The translations under genes were made by a program, and so were the position numbers. 64,000 nt of DNA, from positions 3,968-67,967 of the forward strand of contig DASRSL010000223.1 of assembly GCA_035656495.1 (NCBI GenBank), read 5' to 3'. The stretch is from Roseiarcus sp035656495. GTDB taxonomy: Bacteria; Pseudomonadota; Alphaproteobacteria; Rhizobiales; Beijerinckiaceae. Positions within the stretch are counted from its first letter, which is position 1; each line of letters begins with the position of its first letter. The notes under the pieces were generated by a model. It was not told the origin of the DNA. It ran no database searches and saw only the letters and a list, made by a program, of their open reading frames with translations. Of the stretch, positions 1-6,767 are shown piece by piece.

Positions 1-72
1 CGAAGGCGCGACGCAAGCGGCGAGCGCGACGCCGGCGGCGAGGCTTGCGCCCCTCATGGTGAAATTCGGCAT
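1..72 (-). CDS. N-terminus of a putative lipoprotein (partial)
   Basis: A minus-strand reading frame begins at 72 and runs off the left edge. Its first 24 residues form a short signal peptide with a hydrophobic stretch ending in LAAC, which fits a lipobox with the lipidated cysteine near residue 20. An AGGGAG ribosome-binding site lies about 6 nt upstream of this ATG. A second in-frame ATG at 57 would give a shorter signal peptide with poorer spacing. No mature domain is visible, so only export to the envelope can be inferred. Confidence 0.5.
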   Translation of the reverse strand, partial: MPNFTMRGASLAAGVALAACVAPS

Positions 73-306
73 TCCGATCTCCCTGTCCTCGTCTTTGTTT
101 TCATTTTCGCGTCTAAGCGGCCGCCGTGAGCGCGCCGCCCCGAGAGCCTGGCTGCGAAGACTTAGAGGAAGCCACGGTCCGAGAAAAGGGCGCGTCTTCG
201 CGGCCGTCGAGGTGTTCGGACCAATGAGCATCGAACGACGCGTCGGTCAGCCTGCTGACGTCGCAGGCGAACAGGGCGCGGGAGAGCCGGCCGTTTGGGA
301 GATTTC
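73..306. other. Intergenic stretch without a recognisable gene
   Basis: This gap separates the leftward lipoprotein start from the repeat at 307-416. The open frames on both strands have arginine/proline-rich compositions typical of antisense or non-coding GC-rich DNA and resemble no family I know. I see no tRNA-like fold or clear terminator. Confidence 0.4.
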
Positions 307-416
307 GCCGGCTTGCGCCGCTTTATCGCCAATTTAGCGGCGGGGTCCAACAATTCCAATGATTTACGACCCCGTTTAGCGTCGCCTCGCATTTCACCGT
401 CGCGGCGCCATCGATG
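307..416 (-). repeat. Dispersed ~100-bp repeat, copy A
   Basis: Read on the minus strand, this block aligns without gaps over at least 78 nt to 55994-56100. Both copies start with an ATG (392 here) and keep the pattern MRxDAKxGRKxLxxLxxxAKLAxxRR. Identical DNA stretches include GACGCTAAAC. Within the block the word TTTAGCG recurs. In copy A the frame stays open past the conserved part, whereas copy B stops right after it. It could be a mobile or palindromic-type repeat, a structured RNA or a very small gene; the sequence alone does not decide. Confidence 0.6.
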
Positions 417-460
417 TATCTGGATAACTATATCGAGGGTGCGTTGCTTTCACGAGGGGC

Positions 461-485
461 GGAACGAACCAGCGGGCTCAGCGTT
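461..485 (+). promoter_or_regulatory. Predicted EcfG (general stress) promoter for the 48-aa membrane protein
   Basis: GGAAC at 461-465 and CGTT at 482-485 are separated by 16 nt, an exact match to the alphaproteobacterial EcfG consensus GGAAC-N16/17-CGTT. The -10 element ends 37 nt before the ATG at 522, which leaves a short leader containing the ribosome-binding site. Confidence 0.65.
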
Positions 486-521
486 AGGCCGCTGCGCAAC
501 GCCGTGAAGGGAGGCAGCTTC

Positions 522-668
522 ATGGGCAACGAACGTCCGATCGTCACTAAAGCCAACGAAGAACGGGTGCGCTCGGGCGAGACCGGCCATCACGTGCGCT
601 ACATTCTTCTGGCGAGCTTGGCGCTGGTCATCGTTCTGTTTCTCCTGATCGCGGCGTTCTTTCATTGA
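522..668 (+). CDS. Small single-pass membrane protein (48 aa)
   Basis: This 48-residue protein has a charged N-terminal half (about residues 1-25) and one strongly hydrophobic segment (about 26-47), ending in a His. It should be a single-span inner-membrane protein with a cytoplasmic N-terminus, although topology is only inferred. The start at 522 is chosen because AAGGGAGG lies at 507-514; a longer frame starting at 414 lacks this support and would run through the promoter. The exact EcfG-type promoter just upstream suggests induction by general stress, like the many small membrane proteins of such regulons. No named family is recognised. Confidence 0.7.
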   Translation: MGNERPIVTKANEERVRSGETGHHVRYILLASLALVIVLFLLIAAFFH

Positions 669-695
669 TACAATGACGGGCCGACGGGACGCGAC

Positions 696-1109
696 TTAAA
701 CCTTTTCCTTCCCGCCCCTCAACGCCTTGATCGCCCCGCGCCGGCTTTTTTCGTCGAGGCGACGAATGCGCGAGGCCATCGTCGGGCGTGTCGGGCGGCG
801 CGGCTTCTCCTTTTCCTGCGCCTTGGCGATCAGCGCTGCGAGGCGCGCGCGCGCGTCCTCGCGGTTGCGCGGCTGGCTCGAAAACTTCTGCGCGAAGATG
901 ACGATGACGCCGTCCTGCGTCGCGCGGGCGCCGGCAAGCTTGATCAAGCGAGCCGCGACGTCGTCGGGCAGGCTTGGGCTACGTCGCGCGTCGAAGCGCA
1001 ACTCGACCGCGCTCGCCACCTTGTTGACGTTCTGGCCGCCGGGACCGGAGGCGCGCACGAAGATCTCAAGGATCTCGCTTTCGTCGATGAGAAGGTCGCG
1101 GATTTTCAT
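696..1109 (-). CDS. arfB: Alternative ribosome-rescue factor ArfB (peptidyl-tRNA hydrolase)
   Basis: This 137-residue protein is of normal length for ArfB/YaeJ. The catalytic GGQ motif sits near residues 24-26 within SGPGGQNVNK, and the lysine/arginine-rich C-terminal tail (about residues 95-137) is the part that in ArfB enters the empty mRNA channel of stalled ribosomes. ArfB hydrolyses peptidyl-tRNA on non-stop ribosomes. It lacks the codon-recognition domains of RF1/RF2, which distinguishes it from full release factors. The gene lies just downstream of higBA on the same strand but is probably separately functional. The start has no strong Shine-Dalgarno sequence. Confidence 0.92.
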   Translation of the reverse strand: MKIRDLLIDESEILEIFVRASGPGGQNVNKVASAVELRFDARRSPSLPDDVAARLIKLAGARATQDGVIVIFAQKFSSQPRNREDARARLAALIAKAQEKEKPRRPTRPTMASRIRRLDEKSRRGAIKALRGGKEKV

Positions 1110-1138
1110 GGACGAAACAGCCCCTCTGCAAGGCGCCC

Positions 1139-1429
1139 TTACGCCACCTTCGGGGCCAGTTTCTCGACCTTGATCGAAGCGGCGCGCGCCCGGATGTGCG
1201 CCAGTTCGTAGTTAGCCTGGAGCCGCAGCCAGAAATCCGCCGTGCTGCCGATCGCCTTTTCAAGGCGATAAGCCATTTCCGCCGTAATTCCACATTCGCC
1301 GTTGATAACGCGATAGAGCTGTTGCCGCGTGACCCCAAGGCCTTTCGCGGCCTCGGCGACGGTCAGTCCCATGCCGTCCAGCTCCTGTTTGATGCCTTCT
1401 CCCGGATGGGGAGGATTCTTCATAGCCAT
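1139..1429 (-). CDS. higA: HigA-family antitoxin, XRE-type repressor
   Basis: This 96-residue protein begins MKNPPHPGE-like (after an extra MA), the signature of HigA addiction-module antitoxins. An XRE helix-turn-helix spans about residues 22-60 (LTVAEAAKGLGVTRQQLYRVI). It is expected to bind and neutralise the HigB RNase and to repress the operon. It lies 18 nt downstream of higB, in the toxin-first order typical of higBA. A palindrome upstream of higB is a candidate operator. Confidence 0.93.
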   Translation of the reverse strand: MAMKNPPHPGEGIKQELDGMGLTVAEAAKGLGVTRQQLYRVINGECGITAEMAYRLEKAIGSTADFWLRLQANYELAHIRARAASIKVEKLAPKVA

Positions 1430-1447
1430 CTTCGGCGCCCCCTTCTC

Positions 1448-1726
1448 TCAGTGGCAATCGACAAGCTCAACGTCCTTGGCGGCGTCGCACTCGAAGGGAA
1501 AAATAATCCGCCAGCTGGCGCGCACGGTGATCGACCAGAAGCCTTTGCGGTCGCCTTCGAAGGGATGCAGTCTCAAGCTTGGAATATCGAGCTCTTCAAT
1601 CGCCTTCGCGTCGTCGAGATTGCCCAGCAACACCGCAATCCTTTCAACCAAGTCCTGCCGCAAGAGCTTCCGGTCGTCGTCCTCGAAGTAGCGTCTCATG
1701 CCCCTATGTTTGAAGCTTTCGATCAT
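1448..1726 (-). CDS. higB: HigB-family toxin, ribosome-dependent mRNA endonuclease (RelE fold)
   Basis: The 92-residue product has the HigB/RelE-superfamily pattern: IxSFKHxGMRRYFE at the N-terminus, a middle helix pair, and the conserved end RASWRIIFPFE followed by a DVELVDCH tail. HigB cleaves mRNA on the ribosome and is held by HigA. The start at 1726 is chosen by alignment to the family start; the open frame extends upstream to 1870 but that part is unlike HigB. No clear Shine-Dalgarno site precedes the ATG, and an alternative in-frame ATG lies 27 nt upstream. No disabling change is visible, so this pair looks intact. Confidence 0.9.
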   Translation of the reverse strand: MIESFKHRGMRRYFEDDDRKLLRQDLVERIAVLLGNLDDAKAIEELDIPSLRLHPFEGDRKGFWSITVRASWRIIFPFECDAAKDVELVDCH

Positions 1727-1741
1727 GGAGAAATGTAACAA

Positions 1742-1751
1742 GTCACGTGAC
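1742..1751. promoter_or_regulatory. Palindrome upstream of higBA, candidate HigA operator
   Basis: GTCACGTGAC is a perfect 10-bp palindrome ending 15 nt before the higB start codon. HigA repressors bind inverted repeats overlapping their own promoter, so this is a plausible operator. No functional evidence exists beyond position and symmetry. Confidence 0.4.
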
Positions 1752-1896
1752 ATGCGACAAGCGCAATCAACACGACATTGGTAGTTTCTTATCGCGCCCT
1801 TGAAGCGTTCAATTCGCCGGGACCGCCTCCAACCCTGGTTCCCGGCAATGCACTTTTCGATGCGCGGCAAGTCGTTCTGCCTTTGGGGACTCCTCT

Positions 1897-2325
1897 TTAG
1901 CGCGGGGCGGACGCTTGTAGGGCGCGCCCGCTGAGTGTGTTAGGGCGGGGTCGGCGACCCCGTCCTACAGGGCGCTCGGCCACGACGATGACGCGGCCGC
2001 CCCGCGAGCGCGGTTTCTTCTTGATGGTGATTTCCACGTCCCGATCGAGTGCGGTCAGAAAGGCCATCAGACGTTCGACAGAAAAGCCATCGAGCTTGTA
2101 ATGCGCGAGTGCAGAGACTTTCGGTTGCCTCACGCCCAAACGCGCAGCGGCGCCGGTTTGGCTGAGACGCTTCGACGCAATGATCTCATTGATCGCGTAA
2201 GCCAGCCTGAGCTTCGCCTGGCGCTCTTCCGCATCGGAGTAGCCCAGGTCCGCGAACACGTTGCCAGTCCCGCGCGTGATCGTTTCGTCCGAGGCGCCAG
2301 CACAATTAGCCCTTCGACTTGCCAT
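1897..2325 (-). CDS. XRE/HigA-like antitoxin of a second toxin-antitoxin pair
   Basis: The core matches the XRE antitoxins that partner Gp49-like (DUF891) HigB toxins: a GNVFADLGYSDAEE start, a helix-turn-helix with SQTGAAARLGVRQPKVS (about residues 50-70), and the GFSVERLMAFLTALDRDVEI segment. The start at 2325 has a TGAGG site about 8 nt upstream and overlaps the end of the broken toxin by 20 nt, which implies translational coupling before decay. The last ~25 residues run into a repeat element (1914-1975) and look like an acquired tail. With its toxin frameshifted, this is probably an orphan antitoxin. Length is 142 residues. Confidence 0.85.
   Translation of the reverse strand: MASRRANCAGASDETITRGTGNVFADLGYSDAEERQAKLRLAYAINEIIASKRLSQTGAAARLGVRQPKVSALAHYKLDGFSVERLMAFLTALDRDVEITIKKKPRSRGGRVIVVAERPVGRGRRPRPNTLSGRALQASAPR
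1914..1975. repeat. Palindromic intergenic-type repeat, copy 1
   Basis: The block begins CTTGTAGGGCGCGCC-CGCTGAG and ends CTACAGGGCGC. The same two flanking words, in the same order, bound the element at 37978-38077. Here the centre contains a strong dyad (GACGGGGTCG/CGACCCCGTC type), and the outer TGTAGG/CCTACA words are themselves inverted. This is the pattern of REP-like elements. It lies inside the 3' end of the antitoxin frame and supplies its atypical C-terminal residues. Confidence 0.5.
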
Positions 2326-2687
2326 AGCGTGCCTCATAATCCTCTTGAGCGACCTTCAACCGTCTCTCGATGAGTTCGACGTCCGGAAGCGCGTCTTGAT
2401 TCCTTTGGGCGATTTCTTTTGAAACGCGTGAAGGACGTAGACAACCTCTGGAAAGCGGACCACGTAAACCGCACGGTAAATATTGCCGGCGTGATTCTCG
2501 ATGATTTCGAAGACGCCCGACCCCAGTCCCTTCCAAGGCTTTGCTGACGGGTGCTTTCCCCAAATTGAGCCACTCCGAGCGCGGCGCCCATCGCGTCCTT
2601 CATCGAGGCGGGAAAAGCGAGGAAGTCCTTTTTCGACGAACCGACCCAATCGAGAGGCTTCTCGCCTTCAACAGCCCCACGCGCCAT
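2306..2687 (-). pseudogene. Gp49-like (DUF891) HigB toxin, broken by two frameshifts
   Basis: Three frames must be joined to give one DUF891/RelE-superfamily toxin. Residues KPLDWVGSSKKDFLAFP to AQFG lie in the frame opening at 2687. GKHPSAKPWKGLGSGV to HAFQKKSPKGIKT lie in a second frame. PDVELIERRLKVAQEDYEAR to the stop at 2306 lie in a third. The first break is near 2560 at a run of four Gs where five would restore the frame; the second is near 2395. The order toxin-antitoxin and the overlap with the antitoxin start match intact pairs. Either the toxin has been inactivated or two single-base assembly errors are present. Confidence 0.82.
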
Positions 2688-2693
2688 TGCCCC

Positions 2694-2721
2694 TTATCCC
2701 ATTATTGGGATAAAGGGTCAA
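2694..2721 (-). promoter_or_regulatory. Promoter with overlapping inverted-repeat operator for the second TA pair
   Basis: TTATCCCA-N4-TGGGATAA (2694-2713) is a perfect inverted repeat beginning 7 nt upstream of the toxin ATG at 2687. On the minus strand a -35-like TTGACC (2721-2716) and a -10-like GATAAG are spaced 17 nt and enclose the dyad. This fits autorepression by the downstream XRE antitoxin. A weaker alternative is a leuC terminator hairpin, but no T-run follows it. Confidence 0.5.
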
Positions 2722-2772
2722 CCTGATGACAATGCGGGGCAGTGTTGCAGTCTGAATTTTGACGCCCAGCTG

Positions 2773-4176
2773 CTACCGCCACTCCCTGACGTCGACGAAC
2801 CGCCCGGCGATCGCGGCGGCGGCGGCCATCGCCGGCGAGACGAGGTGGGTGCGGCCCTTGTAGCCCTGGCGGCCCTCGAAATTGCGGTTCGAGGTCGAGG
2901 CGCAGCGCTCGCCCGGCAGGAGCTTGTCCGGGTTCATCGCGAGGCACATCGAGCAACCGGGCTCGCGCCATTCGAAGCCGGCGGCGAGAAAAACCCTGTC
3001 GAGTCCTTCCGCCTCGGCCTCAGCCTTGACCAGGCCCGAGCCCGGCACGACCATCGCGTTGACGCGCTCGCTCACCTTGCGCCCCTCGACGATTTTCGCC
3101 GCGGCGCGCAAATCCTCGATGCGTCCGTTGGTGCAGGAGCCGATGAAGACGCGATCGATCTCGATGTCGGCGATTTTCTCGCCGCCCTGAAGCCCCATGT
3201 AGTCGAGGGCGCGCTGGATCGAGGCGCGCTTCTGCTCGCTCGACGCGTCGGAGAGGCGCGGAACGCGCCCCGTGATCGAGACGACGTCCTGCGGGCTCGT
3301 GCCCCAGGTGACGACCGGCGGCAGACCGGCCGCGTCGAGCCTCACCTCGGCGTCGAACTCGGCGCCCTCGTCGGTGCGCAAGGCGTCCCAATAGCTGCGC
3401 GCCTCATCCCACAGGGCGCCCTTCGGCGCCTTCGGCCGGTCCTTGAGATAGGCGTAGGTTTTCTCGTCGGGCGCGATCATGCCGGCCCGCGCGCCACCCT
3501 CGATCGACATATTGCACACCGTCATGCGACCCTCCATCGAGAGCGCCTCGATCGCCGAGCCGCAATATTCGATGACGTGGCCCGTTCCGCCCGCCGTGCC
3601 GATCGTGCCGATGATCGAGAGAATGATGTCCTTGGCGGTCACGCCTTCGGGCAGCGCGCCGTCGACCTTGACCCGCATGTTCCTGGCCTTGGTCTGGATC
3701 AAGGTCTGGGTCGCCAGCACATGCTCGACCTCGGAGGTGCCGATGCCGTGGGCGAGCGCGCCGAAGGCGCCGTGGGTCGACGTGTGGCTGTCGCCGCAGA
3801 CGATCGTCGTTCCCGGCAGGGTGAAGCCCTGCTCCGGTCCGATGATGTGCACGATGCCCTGCCGGCCGTCGAACTCGTCGAAATATTGGATGCCGAATTC
3901 CCGCGCATTGGCCGCCAGCGTCTCGACCTGCTGGCGGCTCTCGGGATCGGCGATGCCCTTGCTGCGGTCGGTCGTCTGGATGTTGTGGTCGACGACGGCG
4001 AGCGTCTTCTCCGGCGCGCGCACCCGGCGCCCCGCCGTGCGCAGGCCCTCGAACGCCTGCGGACTGGTCACCTCGTGGACGAGATGGCGATCGATGTAGA
4101 TGAGGCTCAGGCCGCTCTTCGTCTCGATGACATGGTCGTCCCAGATCTTGTCATACAACGTACGCGGCTTGGCCAT
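2773..4176 (-). CDS. leuC: 3-isopropylmalate dehydratase large subunit
   Basis: This 467-residue protein is the standard length for LeuC. With LeuD it isomerises 2-isopropylmalate to 3-isopropylmalate in leucine synthesis. The aconitase-fold landmarks are present: VVDHNIQTTDR, VCGDSHTSTHGAFG, and the [4Fe-4S] cysteines in FIGSCTNGR (about residue 347) and GCSMCLAMN (about residues 407-410). A GGAG site precedes the ATG at 4176. leuD is not adjacent in this window, so the subunits are encoded apart or leuD lies elsewhere. Confidence 0.97.
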   Translation of the reverse strand: MAKPRTLYDKIWDDHVIETKSGLSLIYIDRHLVHEVTSPQAFEGLRTAGRRVRAPEKTLAVVDHNIQTTDRSKGIADPESRQQVETLAANAREFGIQYFDEFDGRQGIVHIIGPEQGFTLPGTTIVCGDSHTSTHGAFGALAHGIGTSEVEHVLATQTLIQTKARNMRVKVDGALPEGVTAKDIILSIIGTIGTAGGTGHVIEYCGSAIEALSMEGRMTVCNMSIEGGARAGMIAPDEKTYAYLKDRPKAPKGALWDEARSYWDALRTDEGAEFDAEVRLDAAGLPPVVTWGTSPQDVVSITGRVPRLSDASSEQKRASIQRALDYMGLQGGEKIADIEIDRVFIGSCTNGRIEDLRAAAKIVEGRKVSERVNAMVVPGSGLVKAEAEAEGLDRVFLAAGFEWREPGCSMCLAMNPDKLLPGERCASTSNRNFEGRQGYKGRTHLVSPAMAAAAAIAGRFVDVREWR

Positions 4177-4268
4177 AACGGTCTCCGGCGCCGGACCGGC
4201 GCGAATTCATGGGGGATGGCGGGCTATCTATGCCGAACGGGGCGAAGAAGGAAGGGGCAGACCGAGCC

Positions 4269-4688
4269 TTAAGGCGCATGTCCTTCATACTGGGGCAGGC
4301 CATCGGCAATGGTGAACCAAGGCGCCTTCGAGCCCATGAAGATGCGTTTGTCCGGCCGGATGGTCGGGTCGTCGACGAGCGTCCCCATGGCGACGTGAAC
4401 GAAGGCGCCATCGCGGACCACGGAGTAGAGCAGCGAGCCGCAAACCGCACAGTGGGCGTCATGGGCCTTGTCGCCGCCGTAGATCAGAAGGTGGTCCTTC
4501 CCCTCGACGACCGCAAGCTTTTCGCTCTCGATGCCGGCGAAGGGCCTGAAGGCGAGCCGGTCGTCCGCCGACAATTCGAGCAATGACACTAAGCCGTGTA
4601 GCCGAATTCATCCGCCACGACGAAGCGGACCGCGCGGCAGAAGCAGGCGCCAGTCAGCCTTGCGGGCGTTTGCAGCTTCCTCGGTCAT
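4269..4688 (-). pseudogene. GFA-family (glutathione-dependent formaldehyde-activating-like) gene, decayed
   Basis: An AAGGAGGATCGGC ribosome-binding region precedes an ATG at 4688, but that frame stops after 26 codons. A different frame carries the family zinc motif GACFCRAVRFVVADEFGY, followed by an in-frame TAG and then CHCSNCRRTTGS. A third frame carries RPFAGIE, the second zinc site CAVCGS and the C-terminal part to 4269. So at least two frameshifts and one nonsense change separate it from a functional GFA protein of roughly 135 residues. Such proteins bind zinc through CxC/CxxC motifs and many have no proven substrate. Three independent lesions make real decay more likely than sequencing error. 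Confidence 0.8.
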
Positions 4689-4772
4689 GCCGATCCTCCT
4701 TGAGCGTTGAACATGGCGAACTATGTATGGGCGAGAGGGCGAACTAGCGACTTGCTCCTGGAACTCCGACAA

Positions 4773-4797
4773 GGAACGAACAGGCCCGTGGCGCGTT
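4773..4797 (+). promoter_or_regulatory. Predicted EcfG promoter upstream of the oxidoreductase operon
   Basis: GGAAC (4773-4777), 16 nt, CGTT (4794-4797): an exact match to the EcfG consensus, 150 nt before the chosen GTG start at 4947. A housekeeping-like TTGACT at 4862-4867 with TATGAA 15 nt later may be a second promoter. The long leader makes this match less secure than those close to a start codon. Confidence 0.5.
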
Positions 4798-4946
4798 TGT
4801 GAATGGTTGGAAAAGAGTAAAGTATTTCCGCGAGTTAATATATCTTTATGTCAGGTTCCGCTTGACTCGGCCCCGATTCGGGTATGAATGCGCGTCGACC
4901 AATTCGGCTGGGAGTTGGTCGGGGACGGCAAGGAGATCCAAGCGTC

Positions 4947-6767
4947 GTGCAAGCGACTGACATCGCGCCTCGCGTGGCGAAGGCGACGGACATTCAAAAC
5001 CCCGATTACTTCCATAAGGTGATCGACTGCCAATGGGCCTGCCCCGCCCATACGCCCGTCCCGGAGTACATTCGCCGGATCGCGCAGGGGGATCATAACG
5101 GCGCGTATCTGATCAACTGGAAATCGAACGTCTTTCCCGGCATTCTCGGGCGCACCTGCGACCGCCCTTGCGAGCCGGCCTGCCGGCGGGGGCGCCTCGA
5201 GGAGCAGCCGGTCGCCATCTGCCGGCTAAAGCGGGTCGCGGCGGACCGCAAGCAGAACATCGAAGCCCTTCTCCCGGAGGCCCCGGCGACGCTGAACGGC
5301 AAGCGAATCGCCTGCGTCGGCGCGGGGCCAGCGTCGCTGACGGTGGCGCGGGATCTGGCGGCGATCGGCTACGAGGTCGTCGTGTTCGATTCCGACTCGC
5401 GCGCCGGGGGCATGATGCGGAGCCAGATCCCGAAGTTCCGCCTGCCCGACGAAGTGATCGACGAAGAGGTGGGGTATGCGCTCAGGACCGGCGGCCAGTT
5501 TGTCGCCGGCCGGCGCATCAACAGCCTCAGGGCGCTGCTCAGCGAAAGCTACGATGCGGTCTTCGTCGGGTGCGGAGCGCCGCACGGGCGCGATCTCGAC
5601 ATCCCCGGCCGAGGGGAAGCTTCGAACAACGTCCGCGTCGGCATCGAGTGGCTGGCAAGCGTGTTTTTCGGCCATACGCACAGGATCGGGCGACGGGTGG
5701 TGGTTCTGGGCGGCGGTAATACCGCCATGGACTGCTGCCGCACCTCGCGTCGTCTCGGCGGCTCCGAGGTCAAGGTGGTGGTGCGCTCCGGTTACGCGGA
5801 GATGAAGGCGTCGCCGTGGGAAAAGGAGGACGCAATCCACGAGGGGGTGGAAATCCTCAATTATCTCGCGCCCAAGGCCTTCACCCGCGAGCAAGACCGC
5901 CTCACCGGCGTCCTCTTCGAAAAAGTCAAGGCCGAGAAGGATGAGCACGGCCGGCGGAAGCTTGTTCCGACCGGCGAGCCGGACGTTCATATCCCCTGCG
6001 ACGACGTGCTGATCGCCGTCGGCCAGGAGAACGCTTTTCCCTGGATCGAGAGCGATCTGGGATTGGCGGTGGACCGCAGCGGAATGCCCGCTGTCGATCC
6101 GGTCACCTTCCAGTCGAGCCTACCTCGGGTCTTCTTCGGCGGCGACGCCGCCTTCGGCCCGAAGAACATCATCACGGCGGTCGCGCACGGGCACGAGGCG
6201 GCGATCTCGATCGACGCTTTTTGCCGGGGCGCCGATCCGGGTGTCCGTCCGCCCCCGATGACCAATCTCGTCAGCCAGAAGATGGGCATCCACGAGTGGT
6301 CCTACGACAGCGCGATCACGCTCGATCGCCGCTTCGCCGTGCCGACGGTCGAGCGCGCCGCGGCGCTGAGGAACCTGCGCACCGAAGTGGAGCTCGGCTT
6401 CACCGACGCGCAGGCGCTCGGCGAGGCGCGGCGCTGCCTCAACTGCGACGTCCAGACCGTCTTCTCGGCCCCGGCCTGCATCGAGTGCGACGCCTGCGTC
6501 GACGTCTGCCCGATCGATTGCATCTCGTTCGTACCGAACGCGCCCGAGGAGGAATTGCGCCGCTCGCTCTTCGTGCCGGCGGCCAATCTCGAGCAGGCGA
6601 TCCTCGTCTCCGAGCCGGTCAAGAGCCGGCGCGTCATGGTCAAGGACGAGGACCTCTGTCTGCACTGCGGCTTGTGCGCCGAACGCTGTCCGACCGCCGC
6701 ATGGGACATGCAGAAGTTTATCGTCGAAATGGCGCAAGCGGGGCATGCATGCCGATCAAGGCCGTAA
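4947..6767 (+). CDS. GltD-like FAD/NAD(P) oxidoreductase with ferredoxin domains (adaptor subunit of 2-oxoacid oxidoreductase)
   Basis: The 606-residue protein combines three parts. First is an N-terminal [4Fe-4S] domain like that of the glutamate synthase small subunit (CQWACPAHTPVPEY and CDRPCEPACRRG). Next is a tandem FAD and NAD(P)-binding core (CVGAGPASLTVARDLA near residue 125; VVLGGGNTAMDC near 250). Last is a C-terminal 2x[4Fe-4S] ferredoxin domain (CIECDACVDVCPIDC and CLHCGLCAERCPTA). It probably passes electrons between NAD(P)H and the KorAB ferredoxin site. GTG at 4947 is preferred over ATG 4884 because AAGGAG ends 11 nt upstream and the extra 21 residues are atypical. It overlaps korA by 19 nt. 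Confidence 0.88.
   Translation: MQATDIAPRVAKATDIQNPDYFHKVIDCQWACPAHTPVPEYIRRIAQGDHNGAYLINWKSNVFPGILGRTCDRPCEPACRRGRLEEQPVAICRLKRVAADRKQNIEALLPEAPATLNGKRIACVGAGPASLTVARDLAAIGYEVVVFDSDSRAGGMMRSQIPKFRLPDEVIDEEVGYALRTGGQFVAGRRINSLRALLSESYDAVFVGCGAPHGRDLDIPGRGEASNNVRVGIEWLASVFFGHTHRIGRRVVVLGGGNTAMDCCRTSRRLGGSEVKVVVRSGYAEMKASPWEKEDAIHEGVEILNYLAPKAFTREQDRLTGVLFEKVKAEKDEHGRRKLVPTGEPDVHIPCDDVLIAVGQENAFPWIESDLGLAVDRSGMPAVDPVTFQSSLPRVFFGGDAAFGPKNIITAVAHGHEAAISIDAFCRGADPGVRPPPMTNLVSQKMGIHEWSYDSAITLDRRFAVPTVERAAALRNLRTEVELGFTDAQALGEARRCLNCDVQTVFSAPACIECDACVDVCPIDCISFVPNAPEEELRRSLFVPAANLEQAILVSEPVKSRRVMVKDEDLCLHCGLCAERCPTAAWDMQKFIVEMAQAGHACRSRP

Noticed and set aside
2845..4272. 475-codon plus-strand open frame opposite leuC
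   Set aside because: It is the antisense shadow of a clear leuC gene, with Arg/Ala/Asp-rich composition and no family resemblance.
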